Below, one piece after another: positions 8,340 through 20,410 of a stretch of 54,036 nt of DNA. The notes under the pieces are model-generated. The model saw only the letters and a program-made list of their open reading frames with translations, made no database searches and was not told the DNA's origin. The DNA is from Bacillota bacterium (GTDB lineage: Bacteria; Bacillota; Sulfobacillia; Sulfobacillales; Sulfobacillaceae), in the NCBI GenBank assembly GCA_021820965.1, contig JAKACZ010000034.1, forward strand, positions 1 through 54,036. The letters run 5' to 3'. Numbering within the stretch: the stretch's first letter is position 1; every line of letters starts with the position of its first letter. Position numbers and translations under genes: made by a program.

Positions 8340-9006
8340 GGTGATGGGTTTTGACGCCTCGGGTCCCATGCTCACGGTGGGATACATTGATGATGGCATC
8401 ATTATGGGCGAGGTGTCTGCTCGCCAGCCGCGGCTGGCGGGGTCGCGGCTGGTGGCGTGGGTGGAACAGCTGTCCGCGTTATTTGGCCGGCCGGACGGGG
8501 TGGCTGTGGGCATCGGCCCGGGATCCTTCACCGGGGTCAGGGTGGCAGTGACCTTGGCCAAGGCATTAGCTTTTGGTTGGCAGGTACCGGTAAAAGGTGT
8601 CTCATCACTCGCCGCCTGGGCTCGGGTTGTGCCGGCGGGGCGGCGGGTGGTGGTGACTAGTGAGCGCCGAGGTCCCGCCTTTTATCTAGGCTACTATTGG
8701 GTCGGCCACGACGGTGTTCAGGCATTCATGCCGGATATGGCGGTATCAGGCCGGCTTCCGGAGATTTTTCCGGTACCCGACGACGTACTGGTCTTGGGAC
8801 CTGGAGCAAACGATCCTCAGTTCATGGATCAAATTGGACCCCGCGCCGAGCCGGGAGGGGGAGACATCCATGGGGTTGCGGTAGCGTTAGAGGGATGGCC
8901 AGGGTTACAATGGGGAAAAGCTGACGACCCCGTGCTGCTCACGCCGCAGTATCTCAGACCTGCTGCGGTAAGCCGGCCTAGCGAGGTGAACCATGGCGCT
9001 CCCTAA
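8329..9006 (+). CDS. tsaB: tRNA t6A synthesis protein TsaB
   Basis: TsaB is the inactive ASKHA-fold partner of TsaD. ATG 8329 follows GAAGGAG. The 225-residue product has the N-terminal VMGFDASGPMLTVG strand pair and the family signature GIGPGSFTGVRVAVTLAKAL near residues 64-83. As expected for TsaB, it lacks the HxxxH metal site of TsaD. It overlaps tsaE at its start and rimI by 14 bp at its end, so the three should be translated from one message. Confidence 0.93.
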   Translation: MGFKVMGFDASGPMLTVGYIDDGIIMGEVSARQPRLAGSRLVAWVEQLSALFGRPDGVAVGIGPGSFTGVRVAVTLAKALAFGWQVPVKGVSSLAAWARVVPAGRRVVVTSERRGPAFYLGYYWVGHDGVQAFMPDMAVSGRLPEIFPVPDDVLVLGPGANDPQFMDQIGPRAEPGGGDIHGVAVALEGWPGLQWGKADDPVLLTPQYLRPAAVSRPSEVNHGAP

Positions 9007-9466
9007 TCAGCCCGAAGAATCCGAAGTCGTGGTTCGGGATATGTACCTGTCTGATTTGGACGCGGTCATGCGGATTGAGTCAGCCTCCTTTCCCACACCG
9101 TGGTCGCGGGCTGCTTTCCAAAGCGAACTCATGGAAAACAATTTTGCCGCATATCTGGTCTTGGACTTTCACGGCCGGGTCGTATCGTATGGCGGCATGT
9201 GGCTTATCTTGGATGAAGCCCATGTGACGAATGTTGCTGTCCACCCGGATTTTCGCGGGTATCATTTGGGCGAGCGGATGATGTACGGGCTCATGGACCG
9301 GGCTCGGTCAATGGGGGCCCAGCGAATGACGCTGGAGGTGCGCCGGTCCAACTCAGTGGCTCAAAACTTGTACCAGAAACTCGGCTTCATTCAACTGGGT
9401 GTTCGCCGCGGATATTATAGCGATCCGCGGGAGGACGCCTACATCATGTGGAAGGATCCTCTTTAG
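8993..9466 (+). CDS. rimI: Ribosomal protein S18-alanine N-acetyltransferase
   Basis: This is a GNAT-fold acetyltransferase that in well-studied bacteria acetylates the N-terminus of ribosomal protein S18. The 157-residue product shows the GNAT order: an N-terminal MYLSDLDAVMRIE segment, ESASFPTPWSR (typical of RimI), VTNVAVHPDFRGYHLGERMM as the acetyl-CoA-binding motif, then LEVRRSNSVAQNLYQKLGF. The start overlaps tsaB, and rimI beside tsaB/tsaD is the standard arrangement. Its last 23 bp overlap the 3' end of a gene on the other strand. Confidence 0.93.
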   Translation: MALPNQPEESEVVVRDMYLSDLDAVMRIESASFPTPWSRAAFQSELMENNFAAYLVLDFHGRVVSYGGMWLILDEAHVTNVAVHPDFRGYHLGERMMYGLMDRARSMGAQRMTLEVRRSNSVAQNLYQKLGFIQLGVRRGYYSDPREDAYIMWKDPL

Positions 9467-9932
9467 GGTTGAGGGGATTGGTTTGGTGACGAGACCGTCG
9501 TTGGCGTCCGCCCCACCAGGTGGCGATGGCGCCCAGTCCACCATACAGGATGGCAAACATGAGGGCCGACAAAATGGCGCTGGTTACGACATGCAGTTCA
9601 AGCATGGTGCGAGCCGCCTGGGGCGGAACGCCAGGAAGTTGGGAGAGAAAGGCTTCTTGGGCACGGGGCAGATGGCGGATGTACTGTGTGATCCCCGTTC
9701 CTATGGCCGCCACCCCGGCTCCGGTCCAAAATCCGGGCCAAAAATTCTTTTTGTGCCGTTTTCTCAGACTTTTTCCCATCAAGACAAAAAGAACAACGCT
9801 GACCAAAAACGTGACAAAATGAGCGCCGGTCGTGATACCGTAAGTGTATCGCGAAAGGGTCAAAAGGCTGGGAGCCGACCAGGCGACCAAGAGAAAGAGC
9901 GCATACAGCCATATAATAGCCAAGGGTTGCAC
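9444..9932 (-). CDS. Hypothetical membrane protein inserted in the tsa cluster
   Basis: The 162-residue product has four hydrophobic helices (about residues 5-22, 36-53, 66-83 and 112-135), Lys/Arg-rich loops and a basic, Pro-rich tail, so it should be an integral membrane protein. The start is GTG at 9930-9932 after a run of G. No family was recognised. It lies between rimI and tsaD on the opposite strand, overlaps the rimI end tail-to-tail and leaves 45 bp before tsaD. This breaks a cluster that is usually unidirectional and may expose rimI and tsaD transcripts to antisense RNA. Confidence 0.7.
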   Translation of the reverse strand: MQPLAIIWLYALFLLVAWSAPSLLTLSRYTYGITTGAHFVTFLVSVVLFVLMGKSLRKRHKKNFWPGFWTGAGVAAIGTGITQYIRHLPRAQEAFLSQLPGVPPQAARTMLELHVVTSAILSALMFAILYGGLGAIATWWGGRQRRSRHQTNPLNPKEDPST

Positions 9933-9977
9933 CCCCCACAGGTACTGCCAATACTGTGGACAAGAGTGAGGTGAGTT

Positions 9978-10979
9978 ATGCGTATCTTAGGCATCGAATC
10001 GTCGTGCGACGATACTGCGGCGGCCGTGGTGGAGGACGGGCGCAAGGTCTTGGCCGCTGAACGGCTTTCGTCCGCTATGCTGCAGCGCCGGTTTGGCGGT
10101 GTGGTACCGGAAGTGGCGGCGCGCGAGCACACCATGGCTATCCTCCCGGTCGTGCAGACGGTCTTGGAGTCCCAAGGATTCGGTCCTGGCGATATTGATG
10201 CGGTGGCGGTAACGCAGGGCCCGGGACTTTTGGGCGCGCTTCTAGTGGGCGTCACATTTGCCAAAGCGCTAGCTTTCGCCTGGCAAAAGCCGGTAATCGG
10301 GGTTCATCATTTAGAGGGTCATTTGTACGCCAATGCGCTGGTCGCACCTATCCAATTTCCAGCGCTGGCGCTGATTGTCTCAGGCGGGCATACGAGCCTG
10401 GTGTACTGGCGATCGCACGGGCAACTCCAAGTATTGGGGAGCACGCGAGACGACGCCGCCGGCGAGGCGTTGGACAAGGGGGCGCGTTTATTGGGGATGG
10501 GCTACCCGGGTGGACCCGAAATTGAGCGGCTGGCTGGTGAGGTGCAACACACCCCGACACTCTCCCTCCCGGTGGCACGGCTTGACCCCGCATCGCTGGA
10601 TTTTAGCTTCAGCGGGGTCAAAACGGCGACCGCAGAGCTGGTCCGTCGGTATCCCGATCGGAGGGCGGAGGTAGCCCAGGCGCTGCAGCAAGCTGTGGTG
10701 GAAGCGTTGGTGGGAAATCTCATCCGGGCCTGGCAGAGACACCCGACGGACCACGTTTATGCCGCCGGGGGTGTCACCGCCAATCAGCGACTCGCCGAGC
10801 GTCTTAAGGCATGGGGTCAGGAAACCGGCGTGAGTATCCATATTCCTCCAATTCAATATTGCACCGACAATGCCGCCATGGTAGCGGCGGCCGCCTACTA
10901 CCGGTGGCAAATGGGTTCGCGGATGGGTTTGGACGAAGGGCCGAAAACGCCTTGGGCCTTGGCCGAAGCATATCCCTAA
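9978..10979 (+). CDS. tsaD: tRNA threonylcarbamoyladenosine synthase, catalytic subunit TsaD
   Basis: TsaD transfers threonylcarbamoyl from its adenylate (made by TsaC/YwlC) to A37 of tRNA, working with TsaB and TsaE. ATG 9978 follows GAGGTG. The 333-residue product has the Kae1/Qri7/YgjD signatures: GIESSCDDTAAAVVEDG at the start, the metal-binding VHHLEGH near residues 109-115, LIVSGGHTSL, and DNAAMVAAAAY close to the end. Length is normal. The 5' end is separated from rimI by an antisense gene, so tsaD probably has its own promoter, though none stands out. Confidence 0.96.
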   Translation: MRILGIESSCDDTAAAVVEDGRKVLAAERLSSAMLQRRFGGVVPEVAAREHTMAILPVVQTVLESQGFGPGDIDAVAVTQGPGLLGALLVGVTFAKALAFAWQKPVIGVHHLEGHLYANALVAPIQFPALALIVSGGHTSLVYWRSHGQLQVLGSTRDDAAGEALDKGARLLGMGYPGGPEIERLAGEVQHTPTLSLPVARLDPASLDFSFSGVKTATAELVRRYPDRRAEVAQALQQAVVEALVGNLIRAWQRHPTDHVYAAGGVTANQRLAERLKAWGQETGVSIHIPPIQYCTDNAAMVAAAAYYRWQMGSRMGLDEGPKTPWALAEAYP

Positions 10980-10993
10980 GGGGGCGTTCTTGA

Positions 10994-11506
10994 GTGTTGA
11001 TGGATTTTGGGCAATGGTCTCCCACGGTGGAGTCACCCGTATTTCTCGCGCCCGGGTCGTATGTGATAGGGCGGGCTGAATTGGGAGAAGAGGCATCGGT
11101 GTGGTTTAATTCGGTGATTCGTGCCGACAGCGAGCGCATCCGCCTGGGAGCGCGCAGCAACCTACAGGACAATAGCACGCTGCATGCGGATTTCGGGCTG
11201 CCCTGTATCATCGGGGACGATGTTACCATCGGACACGGAAGCGTGGTACATGGTGCGCGCATCGCCAATCGCGTGCTAATCGGCATGGGCAGCGTCATTA
11301 TGAACGGTGCTCACGTTCAGTCCGACGTGATCATCGGTGCAGGCTCACTGGTGACCCAAGGCGCCGAGATTCCCTCGGGGTCGCTGGTGCTGGGGCGTCC
11401 AGGACGGGTGGTCAGGACGTTGACGCCTGAAGAGACGCATCGCATCATATGGTCGGCGCAGCATTACGTCAGTTTATGGCGCGAGCAAGGGTGGCATTTT
11501 CAATAG
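10994..11506 (+). CDS. Gamma-carbonic-anhydrase-like left-handed beta-helix protein
   Basis: The 170-residue product shows hexapeptide repeats of a left-handed beta-helix (for example IIGDDVTIGHGSVVHGARIANRVLIG) and the phrase ADSERIRLGARSNLQDNSTLH typical of the YrdA/CaiE/gamma-CA-like group. His residues in IGHGSVVHGA fit the trimer-interface metal site. Family members bind Zn or Fe, and only some are proven carbonic anhydrases. GTG 10994 is taken as start, about 8 bases after AAGGGGG; TTG 10997 or ATG 11000 are alternatives. It follows tsaD by 14 bp and may be co-transcribed. Confidence 0.88.
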   Translation: MLMDFGQWSPTVESPVFLAPGSYVIGRAELGEEASVWFNSVIRADSERIRLGARSNLQDNSTLHADFGLPCIIGDDVTIGHGSVVHGARIANRVLIGMGSVIMNGAHVQSDVIIGAGSLVTQGAEIPSGSLVLGRPGRVVRTLTPEETHRIIWSAQHYVSLWREQGWHFQ

Positions 11507-11580
11507 CCGGCCGGTTACGGATGAAAAAGAAACGCGACGCGTAGTCTAATACAAACCTTCTTTGACAAAGGCGGTCGACT

Positions 11581-14500
<2,920 letters not shown>

Positions 14501-14540
14501 CTCGGCTCCATGCTCCGGGATCGACGAGAGGGAGAGATTT

Positions 14541-15800
14541 GTGGCGCAGTTTGTCATTGAAGGCGGCAACGCCCTAGCTGGCGATGTGGCTGTTGAAGGG
14601 TCGAAAAACAGCGCATTGCCGATTATTGTGGCGGCAGCCTTGGCGCAGGACGGCGTGACCGTGTTGGAAAATATTCCGCGGTACACCGATATTTTAGATT
14701 TGTGTCAGATTCTCAGCGAGATGGGCGTGCAGGTGGAATGGCAGGGAGAGACTCGGTTGGCCATTGACGCCAAAACCCTGACGACCCACCAGGCTCGCTA
14801 TGATTTAGCCGGCAAGCTGCGCGGCTCAACTTATCTGGTGGGTCTGTTGTTGGCCCGCCTGGGCGAGGCCGACGTGGCATTCCCGGGCGGGTGTCAAATC
14901 GGATCCCGTCCGGTGAACTTTCATATTCAAGGATTTCAAGCGTTAGGCGCGAACATGCGTCTGGAGCACGGATCCATCCAAGGTACGGTGTCGGGACGGC
15001 TCAAAGGCACCCGGATGTATATTGAACGCGCATCGTTCGGAACGACCTTAAATCTCATGATTGCCGGCAGTCTGGCGGAGGGCACAACCACCCTGGAAAA
15101 CGCCGCGATGGAGCCGGAGGTTGTGGACGTGGCCAACTTTTTGAATGGCATGGGGGGACGGGTGCGCGGCGCCGGAACCAATCTGATCCGGGTTGAAGGG
15201 GTTGACCGATTAAAGGGAACACATCATGAAATTATCCCCGATCGGCTGGAAGCGGGAACCTACCTCATGGCCGGGGCGATTACCGCAGGGGTGGTCACGG
15301 TGGGAAACGTCATCCCCGAACATTTGCGCACCGTGCTGTTAAAGCTGAGCCAGACGGGAGCGCAAATCGAAGAGGATATGGACTGGATTCGAATCATCGC
15401 CGCCCCGCGCTTAAAGTCAGTCGATATTGAAACCCTGCCGCATCCCGGCTTTCCCACTGATCTACATCCGCAGATGGTCGCCTTGCTCACGATCTGTGAC
15501 GGCCTGGCGGTGGTACAGGAAACAGTCTTCGAAAATCGCTTTGGCTACACTCACGACTTGGCCCGTTTGGGAGCGGATGTCAAGGTGGATCGGGAAACAG
15601 CTATCATTCGTGGAGTGGGGCGATTGACGGGAGCCCCGGTCCAGGCGCAGGATATTCGCGGAGGGGCTGCGCTGGTGCTAGCCGCGCTTCGGGCCGAGGG
15701 GACCACCATCGTCGGTGGGGTGGAGTACATCGACCGCGGATACCACGGCATGGAGCAAAAGATGGCATCGCTGGGCGCTTTGATGAGGCGCCGGCCCTGA
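14541..15800 (+). CDS. murA: UDP-N-acetylglucosamine 1-carboxyvinyltransferase
   Basis: MurA transfers enolpyruvate from PEP to UDP-GlcNAc, the first committed step of peptidoglycan synthesis and the fosfomycin target. GTG 14541 follows GAGGGAGAG. The 419-residue protein begins with FVIEGGNALAGDVAVEGSKN and has the catalytic Cys at residue 118 in PGGCQIGSRP, so it should be fosfomycin-sensitive by this criterion. RGGAALVLAAL and a C-terminal YIDRGYHGMEQKMASLGA complete the signature. It lies 40 bp after guaB and 21 bp before the thiolase gene. Confidence 0.96.
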   Translation: MAQFVIEGGNALAGDVAVEGSKNSALPIIVAAALAQDGVTVLENIPRYTDILDLCQILSEMGVQVEWQGETRLAIDAKTLTTHQARYDLAGKLRGSTYLVGLLLARLGEADVAFPGGCQIGSRPVNFHIQGFQALGANMRLEHGSIQGTVSGRLKGTRMYIERASFGTTLNLMIAGSLAEGTTTLENAAMEPEVVDVANFLNGMGGRVRGAGTNLIRVEGVDRLKGTHHEIIPDRLEAGTYLMAGAITAGVVTVGNVIPEHLRTVLLKLSQTGAQIEEDMDWIRIIAAPRLKSVDIETLPHPGFPTDLHPQMVALLTICDGLAVVQETVFENRFGYTHDLARLGADVKVDRETAIIRGVGRLTGAPVQAQDIRGGAALVLAALRAEGTTIVGGVEYIDRGYHGMEQKMASLGALMRRRP

Positions 15801-15821
15801 TTTCAGCGAGGAGGCTTGAAC

Positions 15822-17003
15822 ATGGGCGAGACAGTGGTGGTGGCGGTTGCGCGCACGCCGTTTGTAAGCTTTGGCGGGGCTCTGAAGGACGTGCCGGCCA
15901 CCGACTTGGGTGCGGCGGCAATTCGCGGGGCGTTGGAACGCGCGGGAGTCAGAGGGACCGAGATTGAGTATGCCTACATGGGACAGGTGGTGCAGGCCGG
16001 AGCAGGGCAAATCCCGTCACGTCAGGCCACGATGCGGGCCGGATTGCCGGAAACGGTGCCATCGGACACGATTAACAAAGTTTGTGCCTCCAGCTTGAGG
16101 GCGGTCAATTTAGCAGACATGGCTATCCGTTTGGGCGACATCAAGACGGCGGTGGCAGGCGGAATGGAATCGATGAGCCAGGCCCCCTATCTCGTCAAGG
16201 GAGCCCGTTATGGACTACGCATGGGCGATACCGCATTCATCGATGCGGTGGTGCAGGACGGGCTTTGGTGTAGTTTCGGTCAATGCCACATGGGTGTCTA
16301 CGGGAGTGATGTGGCGCGGGAATATCACATTTCTCGGGAAGAGCAAGATCGGTGGGCATACCGGAGCCACCAGCGGGCATTGGCTGCTATTGACAGCGGC
16401 CGGCTTGGCGAGGAAATTGTGGCAGTGGACGTTCCCGGGAAGAAGGGTACGGTCACCACCGTCAGCGAGGACGTAGGGCCGCGTCGCGATACCAGTCTGG
16501 AGAAGCTGGCCCAATTGAAGCCGGCCTTTCAGCTGGACGGCACGGTGACGGCGGGAAACGCTCCGGGACTGACCGACGGGGCGGCGGCATTGGTGCTGAT
16601 GTCAAAGGAAGAAGCAGAAACCCGCGGGATGGTGCCGCTGGCCACCATTGTCAGTTCAGGGTGGGCATCGCGTGAGCCCAAGTATTTGCACACCGTGCCA
16701 GCTTATGCCGCCGAGATCGCACTCAGCCGGGCGGGACTGACCGCCCGCGATGTCACCCTGGCGGAAATTAACGAGGCCTTCGCTGCGGTGACGTTAACCA
16801 GCATGCAGCTCTTGGGGCTTGACGAAGACCGGGTTAATGTCAACGGCGGTGCAGTGGCGTTGGGACACCCGATTGGAGCCTCGGGCGCCCGAATTTTACT
16901 GACGCTCATTCTCGAGTTGAGGCATCGCGGCGGAGGATACGGCCTCGCAACCATCTGCAGCGGCGGTGGGCAGGGTGAGGCCACCCTAATCCGGGTGGAC
17001 TAG
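15822..17003 (+). CDS. Acetyl-CoA C-acetyltransferase (thiolase)
   Basis: This thiolase condenses or cleaves acyl-CoA. The biosynthetic type makes acetoacetyl-CoA, the degradative type splits 3-ketoacyl-CoA, and sequence alone does not settle the direction. ATG 15822 is 6 bases after GAGGAGG. The 393-residue product carries Cys88 in [11 protein letters not shown], the His of [17 protein letters not shown] and the second Cys in [12 protein letters not shown]. It is followed after 19 bp by a 3-hydroxyacyl-CoA dehydrogenase, so the pair could interconvert acetyl-CoA and 3-hydroxybutyryl-CoA. No crotonase or acyl-CoA dehydrogenase lies nearby. Confidence 0.93.
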   Translation: MGETVVVAVARTPFVSFGGALKDVPATDLGAAAIRGALERAGVRGTEIEYAYMGQVVQAGAGQIPSRQATMRAGLPETVPSDTINKVCASSLRAVNLADMAIRLGDIKTAVAGGMESMSQAPYLVKGARYGLRMGDTAFIDAVVQDGLWCSFGQCHMGVYGSDVAREYHISREEQDRWAYRSHQRALAAIDSGRLGEEIVAVDVPGKKGTVTTVSEDVGPRRDTSLEKLAQLKPAFQLDGTVTAGNAPGLTDGAAALVLMSKEEAETRGMVPLATIVSSGWASREPKYLHTVPAYAAEIALSRAGLTARDVTLAEINEAFAAVTLTSMQLLGLDEDRVNVNGGAVALGHPIGASGARILLTLILELRHRGGGYGLATICSGGGQGEATLIRVD

Positions 17004-17022
17004 GCGAAGGAGCGAGATAGGG

Positions 17023-17865
17023 ATGGCGAGGTTCTTGGTGGTGGGTGCCGGTCAGATGGGTGCCGGGATTGCCCAGACGGCGGCGGCCCACGGCTTTGAG
17101 GTGTACCTGACCGATGCGCTGGCCGACGGGCTTGAGCGCGGTCTGGCAGGGATTGACAAGCGTTTGGCCGGCCAGGTGGAAAAGGGGCGGCTTAGCGCCG
17201 AAGAAAAGGACCGGATCTTGGCTCGGATGCACCCGGTGGCAAGTCTAAAAGCCGTGAGCCAAGCCGACCTGGTGATCGAGGCAATTGTGGAGGACGAGGC
17301 GGCCAAGCGTCTGCTGTTCCAACAGCTGGATGTTCATTTTGGGCCTCAGACCATCTTAGCCAGCAATACCTCATCCATCAGCATTACCCGGCTTGCCCGG
17401 GTCACATCGAGACCCGAGCGGGTTATTGGCATGCACTTTATGAACCCGGTTCCGGTGATGACGCTGGTTGAGGTGATTCGGGGCGAGTTGACCGACACCG
17501 CCACGGTTGAGACGGTTTTGGGATACGCCCGCGAGATGGGGAAAACGCCGGTAACAGCGCAGGACTATCCGGGATTTGTCGCCAACCGCATTTTAATGCC
17601 AATGATCAACGAGGCGATTTTTGCCCTGGGAGAAGGCGTTGCCGACCGTGATGCCATTGATGCCGTGATGAAGCTCGGCATGAATCATCCGATGGGGCCG
17701 TTGACCCTGGCCGACTTCATTGGCCTGGATACATGCCTGGCCATCCTCGAGGTCTTATACCAGGGATTCGGCGATCCGAAATACCGTCCCGCTCCGCTGC
17801 TCAAGAAGATGGTGGATGCGGGCCTTTACGGGCGAAAGAGCGGGCGCGGGTTTTACCAGTATTAA
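17023..17865 (+). CDS. 3-hydroxyacyl-CoA dehydrogenase (3-hydroxybutyryl-CoA type)
   Basis: This enzyme uses NAD(P) to interconvert 3-hydroxyacyl-CoA and 3-ketoacyl-CoA. The 280-residue single-function form has an N-terminal Rossmann motif [24 protein letters not shown], the catalytic-His segment [11 protein letters not shown], the phrase [17 protein letters not shown] and the C-terminal helical domain ([19 protein letters not shown]). ATG 17023 follows AAGGAGCGAGA. Its position right after the thiolase supports a shared short-chain acyl-CoA role. Nothing like a terminator was seen in the 92 bp before the convergent deacetylase gene. Confidence 0.94.
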   Translation: MARFLVVGAGQMGAGIAQTAAAHGFEVYLTDALADGLERGLAGIDKRLAGQVEKGRLSAEEKDRILARMHPVASLKAVSQADLVIEAIVEDEAAKRLLFQQLDVHFGPQTILASNTSSISITRLARVTSRPERVIGMHFMNPVPVMTLVEVIRGELTDTATVETVLGYAREMGKTPVTAQDYPGFVANRILMPMINEAIFALGEGVADRDAIDAVMKLGMNHPMGPLTLADFIGLDTCLAILEVLYQGFGDPKYRPAPLLKKMVDAGLYGRKSGRGFYQY

Positions 17866-17957
17866 TCTCCTGAGGTCAACAGATACCGGCTAAGGCGCTG
17901 AAGTTGGGGGCTATTCGGTTCGCAACGCGGGGACGGGTAATGGAGCGTTAATACAGG

Positions 17958-18755
17958 TCAGTGGCGAGCCGCCCTTTTGTGATTTGCCTCCTTTGTCGCC
18001 GGCGGCTTCGCGGGCAGCGGCAGTTTAGGCGGCGATTTTAGTCCGAACTCCCGCACATATTGCGGCATCGTGACAAACCGATAACCTTCGGACTCCAGTA
18101 CCGGCAGAATCGCTGCCAGGGCGCGGACCGTTTGGCTGCGATTGCCGCCGCTGTCATGCATGAGCACAATGGCGCCGGATTGGGCATTCGTCAGCACCTT
18201 ACGGGTAATAAAGGTGGTTCCCGGCATCGCCCAGTCGCGCGTGTCGATAGACCAGAGGGTCACAGTATAGCCTTCATGGGAGAGAGCGGAAACGAGCCGC
18301 GTGTTGGAGTTGCCGTAGGGAGGGCGATAGAACGGGGCCATGGGAATTTTCTCTTTTTTAAGCAGCGTCTCTGCCCGGGCGGCGTCCCGCTCAACGCCGG
18401 CCACGCCCATGCGAAAATAATTGACATGGTTGTACCCGTGATTGGCGATCACCGATCCTTGTCTCACGATATCTCGAGCTAGGTTGGGGAACTGAGCCAC
18501 CTGAGAGCCCAGCACAAAGAAGGTGGCGTGAGCGTGATAGCGGGTTAAAAGTTTTAGGATTTCAGGCGTATACTGTGGAGACGGTCCGTCATCAAAGGTG
18601 AGCGCAATAATGGGGGTGGGCGGTTTCCTAGCGGGCACCGTCTGCATCTGTGGCACGAGCGGGGCCGTCGAAAGGAGATAAGCCAAAGCCACAAACGTAC
18701 CCCCCAGGGCGGCAACCAATACAGCCGCCCGCCATTTATGCGCTCGCATTCTCAT
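17958..18755 (-). CDS. Membrane-anchored polysaccharide deacetylase (NodB domain)
   Basis: The 265-residue product has an N-terminal membrane helix (about residues 10-29) and then a NodB domain outside the membrane. Motifs are complete: ALTFDDGPSP with Asp55 and Asp56, ATFFVLG, IANHGYNH with His106 and His110, RPPYGNSN, LWSIDTRDW and IVLMHDSGG. Such enzymes deacetylate peptidoglycan or chitin-like polymers, and in spore formers some act on cortex. The start may be ATG 18755 or ATG 18749; AAGGCGGG is spaced better for the latter. It ends with a Pro/Lys-rich basic tail and is transcribed toward the thiolase pair. Confidence 0.92.
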   Translation of the reverse strand: MRMRAHKWRAAVLVAALGGTFVALAYLLSTAPLVPQMQTVPARKPPTPIIALTFDDGPSPQYTPEILKLLTRYHAHATFFVLGSQVAQFPNLARDIVRQGSVIANHGYNHVNYFRMGVAGVERDAARAETLLKKEKIPMAPFYRPPYGNSNTRLVSALSHEGYTVTLWSIDTRDWAMPGTTFITRKVLTNAQSGAIVLMHDSGGNRSQTVRALAAILPVLESEGYRFVTMPQYVREFGLKSPPKLPLPAKPPATKEANHKRAARH

Positions 18756-18866
18756 CCCGCCTTTTCCCAGGGGTTGTCTAATGGCTATGATACCCGCATC
18801 AAACTTATGAGGGCGGCAGGAATTTCGGCGTTCGACACGAACCCTTCATAAGAGGTGTGGGCACGC

Positions 18867-19250
18867 ATGCGCATGTTAAGTGTGGGAATTTTAGGATTGG
18901 GAGCTCTGCTGGCTGCGTGTTTGGGCTGGCATGACATCTGGCACGTGCTTCGACAGGCCCGGGGCTTAGCCCTCACTGGATGGTTTATCGGCATGGCAGG
19001 TTTAGCCCTGATGGTCGGGCGGCGGCGCCATCATTCCTTTGGCCGGTTGGCTTTGGGATTGGCATTAGCGGCTCTGGGCTTGGCCTTATTGGCGATTCCC
19101 AACGACTCCCGGGGGCTTTTGACCGGCCTTCGGGTGGGCTACGCGGGTAGCCTTTTGGCTGTTTTGCCGCATTCCTGGCGGCTATACCGACGCCCTGCCT
19201 GGCGAAAGGGCGTGTCGGCGGACGAGCGGTTAAGCGAGGAGGTTCTCTAG
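18867..19250 (+). CDS. Small integral membrane protein
   Basis: The product (127 residues from ATG 18867, which follows AGAGGTG; GTG 18855 is an alternative) has four hydrophobic helices, covering most of its length apart from short basic loops (VGRRRHHSFGR) and an acidic tail (ADERLSEEVL). No family was recognised. It ends 3 bp before moaC, and the moaC ribosome binding site AGGAGG lies inside its last codons, so it should be translationally coupled to the molybdenum-cofactor genes. A role in that pathway is only suggested by position. Confidence 0.65.
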   Translation: MRMLSVGILGLGALLAACLGWHDIWHVLRQARGLALTGWFIGMAGLALMVGRRRHHSFGRLALGLALAALGLALLAIPNDSRGLLTGLRVGYAGSLLAVLPHSWRLYRRPAWRKGVSADERLSEEVL

Positions 19251-19253
19251 CCA

Positions 19254-19739
19254 TTGTCGAACCATCCGGAACTCCCGCACCTGAACCAGGCGGGTCATGT
19301 ACATATGGTAGACGTCGGTGCAAAGTCCGAAACCCGACGGCGGGCCACGGCGGAGGGACGCCTTGAAACGCGGTCTGACATCGTTGCCTTGGTTAAGGCG
19401 GGGGATGCTCCCAAAGGCGACGTGTTGGCGGTGGCGCGCGTGGCCGGCGTGATGGCTGCCAAAAAAACGGCGGATCTTATTCCCTTAGCCCACCCGATTC
19501 CGCTAGTGAAAGTCGGTGTCGATATCGCGTTGGAAGAGGAAGCGTTCCATGTCGTAGCGGATGTGGAAACGGTCGCACGCACCGGTGTCGAGATGGAGGC
19601 ACTCACTGCCGTGAGCGCCGCCCTATTGACCCTGTATGATATGTTAAAGTCCCGGGATCGGGCCATGGCTATCACCCAAGTGCGCTTACTGAGCAAAAGC
19701 GGAGGACGTTCCGGAGAATTTCGGCGAAAGGACGAGTGA
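19254..19739 (+). CDS. moaC: Cyclic pyranopterin monophosphate synthase
   Basis: MoaC converts the MoaA product (3',8-cyclo-7,8-dihydro-GTP) to cyclic pyranopterin monophosphate in molybdenum-cofactor synthesis. TTG 19254 is chosen because it lies after GCGAGGAGG and gives the normal N-terminus with the family phrase LNQAGHVHMVDVGAKSETRR. Other signatures are MAAKKTADLIPLAHPIPL and GVEMEALTAVSAALLTLYDM. The 161-residue length is normal. The gene is followed 4 bp later by mog; moaA, moaE and moeA are not in the window. Confidence 0.95.
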   Translation: MSNHPELPHLNQAGHVHMVDVGAKSETRRRATAEGRLETRSDIVALVKAGDAPKGDVLAVARVAGVMAAKKTADLIPLAHPIPLVKVGVDIALEEEAFHVVADVETVARTGVEMEALTAVSAALLTLYDMLKSRDRAMAITQVRLLSKSGGRSGEFRRKDE

Positions 19740-19743
19740 CGCC

Positions 19744-20244
19744 ATGCGTGCGGCAATACTCACGTCAAGCGACGCCGGGGCTCGTGGCGAGCGGTCGGAT
19801 GAGTCCGGGGAAAAACTGAAAGAGAAGCTTCAACCCATTGCGGAAGTGGCGGCGTACCGTGTGTTGCCGGATGAACCGGTGGAGTTGGAGCACCAAGTGT
19901 GGCAGTGGATTCGCCAGGGCATCGACCTGATTGTCACCACCGGCTCGACCGGATTGGGCCCCCGCGATGTCATGCCTGAGGTCACGCGCCGCGTCATCGA
20001 CCGGGAAGTACCGGGGATGGCTGAGGCGATGCGGGCCGAATCGATAAAGCACACCCCCTTCGGCATGATGTCGCGCCAAGTCGTGGGTGTGGCAGAACAA
20101 ACCCTTATCATCAATTTCCCCGGGTCGCCCAAAGCCATTGACGAACTATGGCCGGTCGTTTTGCCGGTGATATCCCATCTCGTCGACGTCGTACACGGTC
20201 GGACACAGCATAATCCGCCGGAGAGTCCCGAATCCGAGGGATGA
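19744..20244 (+). CDS. mog: MogA/MoaB-family molybdopterin protein
   Basis: This family binds molybdopterin, and MogA adenylates it before metal insertion. The 166-residue protein has the conserved TTGSTGLGPRDVMPEVTRRV loop (substrate binding), VPGMAEAMR and INFPGSPKAIDE. MogA and MoaB cannot be separated safely by reading alone, so the symbol is tentative. Start ATG 19744 overlaps the spacer after moaC, whose last codons supply AAGGACGAG. A 166-bp gap follows before the groES operator region. Confidence 0.9.
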   Translation: MRAAILTSSDAGARGERSDESGEKLKEKLQPIAEVAAYRVLPDEPVELEHQVWQWIRQGIDLIVTTGSTGLGPRDVMPEVTRRVIDREVPGMAEAMRAESIKHTPFGMMSRQVVGVAEQTLIINFPGSPKAIDELWPVVLPVISHLVDVVHGRTQHNPPESPESEG

Positions 20245-20366
20245 AGTAGTCCCCGTCATAGCGTGAACACCCGCAAAAAATCGCGTCAGTACACGTCATA
20301 CAACGCTTTAACCCAGAATCGGGCGACTTTGCGGCCCACGAGTCACCGATCTTTTTAGGAAAGTAT

Positions 20367-20395
20367 TTGACGCCAGCCTGGAATTTCGCTATCAT
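20367..20395 (+). promoter_or_regulatory. Sigma-A type promoter of groES-groEL
   Basis: The -35 hexamer TTGACG (20367-20372) and the -10 hexamer TATCAT (20390-20395) are separated by 17 bp. The expected start point, near 20402, lies just before the CIRCE repeat, the classic arrangement for HrcA control. Confidence 0.85.
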
Positions 20396-20410
20396 CCCAT
20401 TTGGAATCTG

